Source: Isoetes taiwanensis
Taxonomy: Eukaryota > Streptophyta > Lycopodiopsida > Isoetales > Isoetaceae
Assembly: GCA_021234155.1 (NCBI GenBank)
Contig: JAJEKV010000018.1
Span: 15,866,180-15,930,179, forward strand
Direction of reading: 5' to 3'
DNA: 64,000 bases
This document shows, piece by piece, positions 39,805-51,270 of this stretch. The first letter of the stretch is position 1; every line of letters starts with the position of its first letter. The translations under genes were made by a program, and so were the position numbers. The notes beneath the pieces are model-generated. The model saw nothing but the letters and a program-made list of their open reading frames with translations, was not told the DNA's origin and made no database searches.

Positions 39805-40247
39805 CTAAGCATCTAAAATTCCAGATCCTTCATAACCTGATAACTTATGGTTGGAGTCAGCCTTCTGCCTAGCATCAAACAACATATTGGAGGTGGTAGT
39901 GCCTACAAGACATGCAGCAAGGCCAGCTGTAGCAAAAAAGGCTTTTGTATGCAAACATGTCCCTGCTTGACATACTACGATATATGGACTTGATTCAAAC
40001 ATATGGCCTGATGGGTGGTAGCCATCTAAAACAGCGAAAAGAGGTAGCGCATCAAGTTCTTTAAGCACCATCTACAGTCGCATTAATAAAAACAATCTTT
40101 CACTGTTACATCCTCAATCATTTACTGAAAAAATTTATAGAAGCCTTGTATAGCCACATAAATACCTTCGCATGAACTCTTGGGACTAGAAAATCAGAGC
40201 TACTGAGCGTTATAGGCTCTTGTGAAAAGACGAAACTGGAAACAGCC
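39805..40247 (-). CDS. Two exons of an unrecognised gene
   Basis: On the minus strand, one exon (40247-40166) lies between acceptor TTTTGATGCAG and donor CGAAG|GTATTT and reads AVSSFVFSQEPITLSSSDFL. The next (40071-39805) follows GACTGTAG and reads MVLKELDALPLFAVLDGYHP, then TTTSNMLFDARQKADSNHKL, ending in TAG. The exons join in phase 0. Composition, clean splice sites and lack of stops suggest a real host gene or a recent copy. I do not recognise the family. 5' exons, if present, should lie above 40250 but are not evident. Confidence 0.45.
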
Positions 40248-42340
40248 CTGCATCAAAAGGAAAATGTTTATATGAGTAACCACAGGAAGCATATGCATTC
40301 TGCTATACAATGCAAAAAGAAAACAGGCACGCATATAACCTCACCTGACCGAAACCCAGGTAACTAAAGCATTCTCTAGATTGAAATAGGAAGTCAGGCA
40401 GCTTCTTTATTTGTAAAAAAAGATGCAGATTCTGGAACAATCAATTGCTCCTCTCAGCAAGAGACGAGCAGCTTTAAGGCTGATTAGGAGTAAAGAATTA
40501 TATGTACTAAACGTGAAGTCGTCCACCACTTGTTATTCTCAAGATGCAAATGGAACTAACTTATAGAAGTTGGCGTACATCAGACTATGCTAACAAATGT
40601 CCAAAAAACATGAGCTGCTTCATCTCACTTGGATAAGGAAACTTAACATAGTACCAAATTTAAACATGCTTTGTATGCAATGTTCATTCTGAATAGAGTG
40701 AACATGTCCATGTTAAAAGCACCTGGACTTTACAATGTGATTTTGCAATCCAAAGACAACATCACACTTGCTTAAGATCAAGAGGCTTTGTTTTTAGTGA
40801 TTGGAGGGTAATGATCTTGGAAGGCACAATTTGGTCACCTTTGGTGTGGAACACAATCTTGAAAGAAGCACATGCACAGGCTTTGATTCTTGCCTTGCGG
40901 AATAATTGTGTAATACAGGTGAACAAAAGCTCCATGATGTAACCTATTATGCATAATGAGAGGTTATGCAACATCTATGTATTTTGAAAACAATGTTCAC
41001 ATTATTTTCTAAGTAGAGAGAGAAAACATCTTAAAAGAAACTACTTGCCTGGATAAGCGATATCTTAGAGAAATCTCTTACCTGATTATGGAAGCAAAAT
41101 ATGGTTGTAGTTTTTCATGAGATCTTCAAACAATCGGCACCATATATTTCTGTAAAACATGTAGCACAGCACAGTGGATGCAAAGAATCATGTTTTGATC
41201 TCTGATGTGCAAACCAATGGGTCAGGATGAGTTTAAAAAGTCCATATGGGTGAGAATAAGCCAGAAAGTTTTCAATCAAAACCTGCAATATGTGTCAAGC
41301 TTTGTAGCATCGAACTACATTGCAGCTTGCAGCTATCACCAATAGTTCTTCTCCCCTCTACTGCCCCAATCATTTTTACTTCTTCCTTTCCTCCACTTTT
41401 TCCAGGTATCAGTACAATTATCCTTCCAAGAATTTTTTTGACCATTACTGCCCCTTCCAGAATTTTCCTCACCCTTTTCATGTCTGCCTTACAACTTTAG
41501 TTATCTTTCCTCTCATAAGAGTTCTTCTATCTCCAGCCACAATTTTTCGTATTTACCATTACCCCAGCTATGATTGCCCTTGTAATAATCCTTTCGGTCA
41601 CTGCTTCATCCAGCACTCCCACAATTGGTTGCTGCCTTATTTTCATTGCTCCAAGTATTATTATTTTTGGGAGCACCAGCATTGCTCCAATCATTTGTAC
41701 TTTCGTCTCTTCTGAGATCCACTCTGACCTCCGCAACTATCATTTTTGCTGTTAGTTTGCGCTACATTCCAGTTTTTGGCTTCAGCTCCATCTTCATCTT
41801 TCCATCCCTCTCTACAATACCCACATGCATCGAACATATATTAATTTTGAAGCTTAGGTTTCCAGTAGAGATGTAAATAAACAGAGCATACCATTTTGTA
41901 CTGGGAAGAAATAACGGGCACTAGATAGAAAGGTAATCAATCCATCTCACGCTTGGTGATCTCGAAGTATTCGAGCTCAATCAGAGCTAAAGGCAATCAG
42001 CGCATCTCACGCTTTGTGATCTACGTATGCGAGGTCGGTCGATCAGAGCTGCTGTTTTGAGGGAATACGGGCTGCAATAGCTTGTTCTGGTGTGTACACA
42101 GGTTTTCTGGGCTCTAAAAGGAGCCGTAGAGTACAGATCCAAGCAGAGAATCCATCCTCGAGAAGAAGACAAGTTCGAGAGAAAGAGCACTGATTCTTTA
42201 ATTTCCATGGCCGTACGGGGAACTAGGATTTCCTCAAGCTTGTGTGAATGCAAGTGCTTCGGTTGCAGAGATTACCTAATGTGAGAGGAGGGTAAGCAGT
42301 AAATTCATGAGGAGTACCGTCCATAGAAATACTGGCGAGA
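40248..42340. other. Unassigned region
   Basis: Short overlapping open frames occur on both strands (about 41250-41880 and 41990-42280), with no recognised domain. Some could be 5' exons of the minus-strand gene at 39.8-40.2 kb, but I cannot place splice sites convincingly. Confidence 0.35.
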
Positions 42341-42346
42341 CACTTT

Positions 42347-42632
42347 CTTGCATCAGATAGAAGATAACAGAAGATAGACTAACTTACTTTCTGATTGTAC
42401 TAGGAGATATCAAATAGGAACAAAGCCATCATGGATGGTTTGGAGATAACACAGGGAGCTCGAAGAATACTTCATCAGATAGAAGATAACAGAAGATAGA
42501 CTACTTTCTGATTGTACTAGGAGATATCAAATAGGAACAATATCAAATAGGAACAAAGCCATCATGGATGGTTTGGAGATAACACAGGGAGCCCGAAGAA
42601 TGCTTGCATCTGATAGAAGATAACACAAGATC
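42347..42632. repeat. Tandem duplication of ~125 bp
   Basis: A unit starting CATCAGATAGAAGATAACAG, containing GAGATATCAAATAGGAACAA and GATGGTTTGGAGATAACACA, occurs twice in tandem, with the start of a third (CATCTGATAGAAGATAACAC). Within the second unit ATATCAAATAGGAACAA is doubled again. Confidence 0.7.
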
Positions 42633-42936
42633 TCTTAATTGCTAACCCAATAGACCAGCCAATAGACCAGCCACTAAACCGAACAAGACAAGAGGCCGAA
42701 GAATAGCCTCCCCGTAGCTATACTCTAGTGATTTTCTATGGTTTTTCAATTTCCTCAGCCGTTGATTCAAAAGTTAGGGGATCTAATGGCCAGGTTTAAT
42801 TTTAGCCCAGTCAAGCTAGAATTCTAGAGATTGTTGTGGGGGGTTAGGCAATCTTAATAATAATAAAAAAACAAGACCCTCAAGTGGACCAAGAATGTGT
42901 TTTCATAGTTTTTTGTTTGGTCGTTTTGTGGCCCTA

Positions 42937-45689
42937 TCTTAAATATAGGAATCAGGGAGAGATAACTAGAATGCAGATATATATTCAATAGAGAAAACTG
43001 GATAGGAACAAGCTTCCCACCATAGCTTATATGCATAACAGGTACGACTCTACATGAACAGACACGACTCTATAGATGGATTGCCATGTCATCATATGAC
43101 GTGGCTAAGATAGATGAGGTGGAGGATTGGATATATTCCAACACCCTCCCTCAAGACGAACACCTCAACTATCCAAAGTCATCATGTCCAGGTTGATCCA
43201 TCTTTGGCCTTTCCTGCATCTTCTAGTCTTCTTCTGAATGTTATTCGTGTTCTTCAAATTTGAAACAATGACCTTCGTCTTAGATTTCATTCCCAGGAAA
43301 GATATAGTTGGCACTTTGTTTATGCAAACTTTTGGAGCTATCGGCTGCTCTCTATCAGCCATGTTTATGGCTGCCATAAGCAATAATTCAGGACTAATAT
43401 GCTGTAAAATCAGTTCAAACATTGTGCCATCCTCTCCGAAATCATGAAAGAGATCTATAAGGCTTTCTTGCTCCATTCTGTATGCCTTCGCTGTCAATTT
43501 CTCCTCTCTTATAAATGCATTTTCCTTCTTGCAACTATAATTGTCAAGTGTCAATTGATCTTGATCTGAATTCATCTCATTCCCTCCCTCAATCTCAAGC
43601 ACAATGGGCGGTACTGGGATTGGAGCATGTTTGAGCTGCTTGAGATTGGATATGAAATTCAAATAAAAAACTAAATGCATTTCCTCTGAAGAAGTCTCTT
43701 TTGACAGGTAATTCTGCCTGAATTTGCTGCAGTGCGTCTGCCTGATGCTTTGTCTCATCCAGTTCTTTCTTGAAAGTTAGAGCTTCATTAAAAAGCATAA
43801 AAATACCTTGTATATAAGTTATGTCAGGCCGATCTTTCGCTGCTTGGTTTGCATGTTGAGTATTGTGCCCTCCCTGGATGTGAGCATCTCCAGTTTGCCT
43901 CAGGTTTTCTGCACCGGCCTTCAGTGGATCTTTGTGGACATAATCAGCAACTCCAACTGCCGCCTTTTCTTCATGAAATATTTGTGTCTGACCATCATTT
44001 AGGGCTTCAAGGATCTCTGCAGAATCAGTTGCCTCTCCTCCTTTATTTAAAGGAATCCTATTTTTCTTCATTACAGCGGCCCCAATTGAGAGCGCTCTAT
44101 TCTTGGCCTCAAAGTTTCTGTGCCTTCCTTCTTCTGCATGAACGGCCCCTTCTTCTGCATGAATGGCCCCTGTAAAGAACTCCAACCGCATCTCCTCATA
44201 CAATTCTTGGCCATTCTGCATCATGGCCCCATCCAAATTTCTCGCAGCCCTAAGAGGATCATCAATCTTCTCGGCCCGGTGGGACACAACAACGACTTCA
44301 TCAAAGCCAGATTTTGGATGCCCAACAAAATTGGCCTGTGCTGCAATTCCAACTCTGTCATAGGCAGATTTGCCTCTTGATTCTTCTGCCATAACGGCCC
44401 CTTTCGTTATGGCGCCTTCTGCATTAACTAGTTCCTTGAAGGCTTCTGATTGAGGGCTCTGCTTAGCCCCATCTGTAAGCAGCAATGAATCGACCTCAAT
44501 TTGGTCTTCTAGGGTATTCTCCAGGCCATCAATTGCAGTTTGCAAAAGGCCGACCCCTTCAAAGCCAGATTTGGCTTCTACTTCTTCTGCAGCCTCTTTG
44601 ACGGCATTTGCAGAATCTGCTTCTGAAAAAGAGTTGGGACCTTCAATCCCTGTATTAGAAGCCTTGCCATGCAATGGGTCTTCCATAACCCCATCTGGAA
44701 CTAACACCTTGCACTCTGCGGCTATGACGGCAAACTCTGTCACTTCAATCTCAGCTCCATCGTCATATGGAGGATCTTCAATGGCAAGGCAATCTTCAAC
44801 AACCTTCAATCCATCGGTTATCTGAGTCCCATCTGCAAACTTGACTCCAATATCGTCTTCAATCTTCCTATGATCTGCTCCTTCAATAAGTCCAACTGCA
44901 TTGGAAATATCTGCAACGACTCCAATCTGCATCTCTTCTGCAATGGCCTCTTCGATTCTGGCAGGCACATCTTGCACTAAATCGTCTGCTTGCTCTGAAT
45001 CTTCATAAGCAACAGCATGTTCTTGAATTTCTGTGGGATCTCCAAAGACCCCAAATTTCTTCTGTTCTTGGCCAACGGCGTCTTCAACAGCCTTAGGGCT
45101 CGGCTTTATGAATGGGTCTTCAACAGCCTCTTCTGCAACGAATGGGTCTGCAACGGTCTAAACCGCATCAATCTTCGCCATGCTTTGGGCTTCAGCGGCA
45201 ACTCCATCACCACAAGAAAATTCCAGAATCTTCTTTTCTAATCTCCTTGATGGATCTTCACTGGCATCAATGACACCATCTTCATCTTCCCCATCAATGC
45301 CTGCCGGAATACAGATGCATGCAATAAATTTTGCTTTCACTTTGGCTTGAAATTTCTTCAAGCCTTTCTTCAATCTATTAAGCCCCTTTCTCGATTTCCT
45401 GAATTGGGGAGGCGGCTCTCCCACTTCCTCCTTCATAATTTCTGTTTCCCAAGATCGGATTAACACATCCGCTCTGATACCATCTTAAATATAGGAATCA
45501 GGGAGAGATAACTAGAATGCAGATAAATATTCAATAGAGAAAACTGGATAGGAACAAGCTTCCCACCATAGCTTATATGCATAACAGGTACGACTCTACA
45601 TGAACGGACACGACTCTATAGATGGGTTGTGATGTCATCATATGACGTGGCTAAGATAGATGAGGTGGAGGATTGGATATATTCCAACA
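42937..45689 (-). mobile_element. Complete non-autonomous LTR element with a non-gag acidic ORF
   Basis: Two 207 bp LTRs (42937-43143 and 45483-45689) flank 2,339 bp. CCCTA is duplicated at 42932-42936 and 45690-45694. On the minus strand the LTR begins TGTTGGAATATATCC and ends ATATTTAAGA, so the usual CA end is GA here. The primer-binding site TGGTATCAGAGC is the complement of 45471-45482. A purine tract, GAGGGAGGG, precedes the 3' LTR. There is no gag, protease, integrase or reverse transcriptase; the internal region encodes one long acidic protein instead. It must be moved by another element's machinery. Confidence 0.9.
43165..45436 (-). CDS. Acidic protein carried by the LTR element (unrecognised)
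   Basis: The frame starts at ATG 45436 (MKEEVGEPPPQFRKSRKG), 35 bases after the primer-binding site. It runs to 43595 with one in-frame TAG at 45158-45160, then appears to switch to another frame that ends at 43165 (overlap 43595-43758). It opens with a basic patch (KSRKGLNRLKKGLKKFQAK) and a Cys pair. Several hundred residues rich in Glu, Asp and Ala follow, with degenerate motifs such as AVIAAE, AIHAEEGAVHAEEG and DPL(R/H). It ends in a more ordinary segment (LIDLFHDFGEDGTMFELILQ). No CCHC knuckle or capsid-like domain is seen. It could be a captured host gene or a highly diverged gag. Confidence 0.55.
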
Positions 45690-45779
45690 CCCTAGGTTGA
45701 AGGATGCTGCGCACGAAGGGTTGCCCTCCAGTGGACCAAGAATGTGATTCATATTTTTTTGTTTGGCCATTTTGCGGCA

Positions 45780-45803
45780 CTTTGATAGATAGATAGATAG
45801 ATA
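45780..45803. repeat. (GATA)n microsatellite
   Basis: About five GATA units lie near the LTR element. Confidence 0.8.
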
Positions 45804-48800
45804 GGTTGAAGTAGTGCCCTAGGTTTTGATGTAGTGCCCTAGGTTGAAGTCTTGTCAGAATGAAATGGCCTAGGTCATGCTCATATATCCATAGGTCTTA
45901 AGGCATGAATTTACAATAGGCTTTTCGGGAAGAAGATATCCCATTATGTACTCCGTGATTATGTTTAGTCATGGTGTCTGCATTGCAATATTGCCTTGCT
46001 AAGCTTTGAAATGACCTACAAGTCTATTATTGATTATTATAGCTTACTTGGTTTGTGGTTATGTGATAACACCAACAGGCAATGTGAAAATAGATACAAG
46101 GTGAAAATAGATGCAAGGATACATGCAAATAGCTGTGAAGGCACAATAACTAACTACCATTATAAATTCATCCAAGATCGACTTCAGAGACAAAGTAGCA
46201 AGACCAATTATATTATGTTGTTTCTAATACCTTTCTAGTTAAGCTGGATCCAGAACACATCGAAAAGATGAACTTGGAGTTCTACACAAATCATTCTTTC
46301 TTCTTGTGTATTCTTACAGAAGGCGATCATTAAATATCAAATTTTGTAGTTGTGAAATAGAGTACCATGAACATCACAATCTTCAATCCCTTGGGCTATC
46401 TGCCTTGTTATAGATCATTATTATTAACATTTTAAAGGAACAAAAAATTGACATCATAATAAATGTCATATCTGCAAACCTCACCACTAAGTAGCCAAAT
46501 AAAAATCCAGACCTAAGAAGAACTAGCTAAGAAGAACCAGATGTGGCTGAGAATGGAGTATGTCCGACAGAGGCAGCCAGCCCCTTGTGGAAAAACAAAA
46601 AGGATGAGTAATTTAATGACTTTTTTTATGAATATGTAGCACAATAACAGGGGGTTCCATGGGGATTTGATAGGGATGTAAAAATAAAAATTCCTGAAAC
46701 CGTAGACCATATATCCCTAAAACAATTGAATGGGTTGTTATAAAAAAAAAAAAAAAAAAAACAAAAAAAAAAAAAAAAAAACTGAAATATACCAGCCTAA
46801 GACCAGATACTCAGACATTTAAGACTCAAGATTCCTTTTGGAATAAAAAGTCTTTAAACTTGCAACCCTAGATAAGCTTAGGTGCCATAACTTATCTAAG
46901 CCTTGAGAAGGGTCAAGAAACAATAAATAGACTAAAGATACCATGGAACATTAAAAAATTCAATACTCAAACACATGACCTTATGTAATAAATAGACTGG
47001 AGATGAAGAGGAATAAAATGATTAATAATATAGGGACTGACAAAATCCTTCAGATTGTAAGGCTAAAACATAATGTACTACCCATATAACAGCAAATAAA
47101 GAAAATAATGAAAATAATGCTTACTCATATAACAGCAAAAAAAGTAAATTATGTGGACAAAATGTACTGAAACATTTAAGATTAACAAGTGTATACTAGA
47201 AGTATGAAGTCTGAAATATGCGTTGGACATAAAGTAGTTGCACAAGAGGTGCACAACACATAGTAAAACAGTAACCCACAATATGTAAACATGGTAATCA
47301 TGGAGTATATGAAACCCATATAAGATTCAAAAAGTATTTAAGCAGCATATATCTTTGAAGCATAAACCCAAAGTGTCACATAATTGGTCTGCAGAATAAA
47401 GCTAGAATACATCATAGTTTGGTAGAATATCACCACTTATGTAGAATCAGTAGAATTTGAGCAGTCACTATGCTCATAACGAAACCAAGATACCACATGG
47501 AGGGTTCAGTCCGGTTACCTGCAGTAGAACCAGAACTATATTAGCCTGAGAAGGGTAACAAGTTAAGCTACATGCAGGTAAGCAAAGGACAAAACCAGCT
47601 TAACGCTTTTCACCATAGAAATCTTAGAAAGTAATGTATTAACAGCAAAATAAATTTCAGATCAATAGAACAGTATACAAAGGGAAAAACATAAATATCA
47701 AGAGACTAGGAGATCTGGAACATGAACAGTAAAACCTTGGATTAAGAAGGAAAAAATTACAAAGTTTAAAGGGCTAAACTCTAGAAGGGAATGAACAATT
47801 TAGCAGACCAGACCAATTAGCAATTAGAAGGGAATAAGCAATTAGCAAACCGCAGAAGTACTATTAAAAATCAATCATGAAATAAGCAGATAATGTTGTA
47901 GGAGCACCAAATAACCTGGGAGTCTAAACTATATAACAGAGTTAAACGCAAACTACGCCTAAGAGATCAAGTGACCAGAAGTTCAGTCACGGTATAACAT
48001 TACTGGAGCTAAAAAGAGAAACCTACACAGATCACCTTGAGGAGAAAATAAGGTCAGGGGATACAATAATCAGCTTACAACAAAACTGAACTCAGGGAAT
48101 ACAACCTGGCAAAATAACCTAACAAAGATCTGTACCATATGTTATCACAAGTGAGACAATAATCCCATAAAAATACAGACAGCAGGATGATAAACTTAGA
48201 TCAAACAGGAGAAAAGTAGATAATGATGTAAAACACAAGCTGGGAATATAAGCTACATCATGGAATTAAATAATTACTTCTACAAAATACTAGGTGCGCA
48301 GGTGATCAGTCACAGAATATACAAGCTCAATAGGGTTAAATATACTGTATGCAGGGAGCAGAACTTAGTGTAGAAATGCCAGCAAACATTAAGGACGCCT
48401 ATAAAATAAGCTACCATGAGTGAGACCACAAATCCAGACTAAACCGAAGAATATTGAGAGCACAAACAGGCTAGACCATCCAAGAATCAAGTAGAGAACG
48501 ATGTAGGAGCACCAAATCATCTGGGAAAGAAAGCCATATAACAATATTAACCAATAACTAAGTCTAAAAAACCTGGTGCATAGATGATCTGTTATAGGGT
48601 ATGAAAAATCCTAGAAAACCAGGAATCAAACGAAGTTGAAGCAATTAGAGAACACCACTTGCCTCAAAAGTCAACAAACACTTAAAACAAAAAGCTGTAA
48701 AATATGTCAACAAAAGTGAGAAAATCCCAGACAAAACACAAGGAGACAACTGTAACATAGTTAAGGATCAAATCTGAATTAGGCAGATAATATCTATAGG

Positions 48801-49102
48801 AACAAACGACAACCAGGGAGTCTAAATTAAAGAGCTATACACTAACCAAGTAAAAGAGAGCAGGTACCTAAATGTTCATTCACGGTAAAATATAACTAGA
48901 GTTAAATATAGAAACTTACAGAGATCAACATCAGGAGGAAATAAAATCAGGGGATAAAATAAATAGCTTAAGGCAAGCGAAACACTAAGCAGGGCAAACA
49001 CTAAGCTTAAAAAATCTGGTGTTCAGATGTGTAGCCAAAGTTCTAAGTATACCAGAGACACAAACAAGGGAAATTACAATGTGAGACAGCATGAACATAA
49101 GA
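45804..49102. other. AT-rich region with long-period degenerate repeats
   Basis: There is no confident gene. A poly-A tract interrupted by a single C lies at about 46741-46782. Between 47.5 and 49.1 kb blocks recur at long spacing: GTAGGAGCACCAAAT at about 47896 and 48500, a related GGGAGTCTAAA block near 47920 and 48815, and TCAGGGGATA near 48054 and 48947. They may be intronic or decayed transposon sequence. Confidence 0.4.
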
Positions 49103-49201
49103 TTAGGAGAAACAAAAATTTAAAGATCCAGAACCTGTAGTAAGGAGTATTATACAGCCAGGGTATAAAACAAGAGCAACGTAAAGAAAGGGCTCAAAGA
49201 C

Positions 49202-49492
49202 CTGAATAGAAGCTTTGGTGGGTTCAGAGTCTTCAGCAACATGAATAAGAGAATCCGCAGCAGCGATTTGCTCATCCGAACCAATGATAATGGGCGAATT
49301 AGAAAGAGGATTTTTATCAGCAGATTCATGAAAATTCTGGACAGAACTGCTCCCTCCATCTAGATTGGGCGAACTCCTGGTCACAGGCTTGGTCATAGCC
49401 TTTGTGGGCTTATGATAATCAAACAGGCCCTTCCTTTTTGGCTTCTGTGCCACCGCCTGAGCGCCTAGGCGCCTAGGCCTGTTCACGCTCAT
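49202..49492 (-). CDS. Possible minus-strand exon, basic N-terminus
   Basis: The frame starts MSVNRPRRLGAQAVAQKPKR and contains KGLFDYHKPTKAMTKPVTR. It reaches a donor-like CAG|GTCTTT near 49202, with coding-like composition up to SEPTKASIQ. The first bases lie in a small GC-rich palindrome (GCGCCTAGGCGCCTAGGC). I do not recognise it. It may be the first exon of a gene, or an exon of the Penelope-like element downstream of its reverse transcriptase. Confidence 0.3.
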
Positions 49493-50181
49493 GTGAGTCT
49501 GCAGGGATTAGCACAAAGCATCGTTCTAGCCACACCGGACAGAGAAGCCAGGGCTGATTCATCAACCGAATACCATATCACAGGTTTTTTGAGGGTTCAT
49601 GAATTGGGATGCTGGGTAGCACGTCACTCGACCTGGTTTGGCTTGGCTCCTGCATCAACATCACGTTCCATATCCCCGAACGATCCTAGATCCAGCTGGG
49701 ATTTGTCTGGTCTTTCCTCTGCCAGCCCCAACCGTGATCTTGGCCACGAATAACTTTGCCAAGGGTTTCTTCAACGGCGTCTGCAAGCGGCACAACACAG
49801 CAAAATAAGTGTTAAATCGATCCCTCAGTCCAACTGGCTGCGCCTGCCCAGGGTTTCTTCAACGACATCTGCTGGCGGCACAGGTCTGATTGCTTGATTA
49901 AATCTTTTTGTTCTTCCTCTTACGCCCTTTCATATCTGCCGCCTGTGAATCCAGCACAACAAAATAAGTGCTAAATTGATCCCTGATTATAGCTCCCTGT
50001 ACCCATGATAAATCCCATCGTCTTGGCTCAGCAACCCGCACCCTGCCCCATAAATTCCCTTGATTGCTCTGTAAATTCCCTTGATTATATAAATCCAGTC
50101 CGCCTGTCCTGATATCTATTTAGATCCAAGAAGGGAACCCCAGGATAGCAAGTAGCGGGCTCGCTTGCACAGTTCCACGCT

Positions 50182-51063
50182 ATGACCCGACGGACTCGAG
50201 GTAAAAACCCTAGTGCATCCAGCGGGGACCTTCTACAGCAGTTTCTGGAAATTCGAGACCAATTGAGCCCACAGCTTTCACCATCAGAACATGATACGTT
50301 ATCGCCTGCCTTGGAACAGACAATGTTTGCCCCTACTGTCATACTGGAAGGTAAGCAATTCCTTCATATACTGATTATGCTTTCTTCCAAGACTCTGCCG
50401 AATTGCCCTACAGAGCCGCCACCCTCTCCCAGGCCGCAGTGCGCAGATGCCAGTACACAGGCTGACCTAGACCCGGATAGGCCGCAATGCACAGATGCCA
50501 GTCTTGAGCCAGACGTGTGCGCAGATGCCATGACTCAGACAGGTCCAGCCTCATGCAAGGATACCATAATGACTGATGTCCAGATACCTCCAGATTCAGC
50601 AGACATAGATTCTCATAGGCAAGGGGGACAGGTTCCGCCTCCCATAGATGATCTCGAGCAAGGTAGAGGCCTGAATCTGCGCATAGTGGGGCTATCTGAA
50701 ACAGATTCTTGCTCAGAAGTTGCGCAAGCCATGAATTTTTTTACAGATATTATGCACATTCAGCAGCCTAGTATCGTCATAGCCCGGCGAGTTGGGGCCC
50801 AGAGACCGGATCGACCTCGTCATATGGTCGTGCGCTTTAGTACCTCTCAGGACAGACTCTATGTGCTCCAGCATGGTAGCCATTTGAAGAATACTACTTT
50901 CTCTGTTCAGGAGGATCTCTCCCCGGTACAGTTGACTAGGCGACGGGGGGAGTTGTGTAAAGTCCGAGAGGCTCGGCTGCAGAATAAGTGGGCAGTGTAT
51001 AGGGAAGGCACGGCTATCATTCGCGACCAGTGGCCTACGAACCCCTGGTTGGGATATTCATAG
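50182..51063 (+). CDS. LINE ORF1-like protein (293 aa)
   Basis: The frame is intact from ATG at 50182 to TAG at 51063. After a Ser/Pro-rich N-terminus with repeated QCADAST / QCTDASL blocks, the C-terminal half reads LNLRIVGLSETDSCSEVAQA, then RPRHMVVRFSTSQDRLYVLQ and FSVQEDLSPVQLTRRRGELC. This order (RRM-like strand, RPRxxVVRF, DLSP, RRR) resembles the RNA-binding ORF1 protein of L1-type LINEs. No endonuclease or reverse transcriptase follows. The 3' region ends in TTATTTTATCTTATCTTTT near 51250-51270, a simple tail typical of LINE 3' ends, so this may be an ORF1-only derivative. Confidence 0.5.
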   Translation: MTRRTRGKNPSASSGDLLQQFLEIRDQLSPQLSPSEHDTLSPALEQTMFAPTVILEGKQFLHILIMLSSKTLPNCPTEPPPSPRPQCADASTQADLDPDRPQCTDASLEPDVCADAMTQTGPASCKDTIMTDVQIPPDSADIDSHRQGGQVPPPIDDLEQGRGLNLRIVGLSETDSCSEVAQAMNFFTDIMHIQQPSIVIARRVGAQRPDRPRHMVVRFSTSQDRLYVLQHGSHLKNTTFSVQEDLSPVQLTRRRGELCKVREARLQNKWAVYREGTAIIRDQWPTNPWLGYS

Positions 51064-51270
51064 TGCTTTCAGCACACATTAGTTTCTTCTGCTATTTCTT
51101 TGGTATTTTGTCACGGGGCTTAGTCCCCATATTGTATATAGTATATTGTATTTTGTTTGGGCTTAGGCCTTGTGTTTTGTTGGGGCTCATGCCCTCCTCC
51201 TTTGTTCTGGTCCCATAACCCGATTGGGTTCTCGTGGACGATAAAAACTCTTATTTTATCTTATCTTTTC
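51064..51270 (+). other. 3' region of the ORF1-only element
   Basis: Noncoding sequence with GGGCTTAGTCCCC, GGGCTTAGGCC and GGGGCTCATGCCC hairpin-like blocks. It ends in the TTATC-like tail. Confidence 0.4.

Noticed and set aside
41320-41880. Overlapping frames on both strands that look moderately coding
   Set aside because: No domain, biased composition from a repetitive stretch, and frames on both strands are equally open.
46741-46782. Poly-A tail of a processed gene
   Set aside because: No coding sequence or target duplication upstream; a simple A-tract interrupted by one C.
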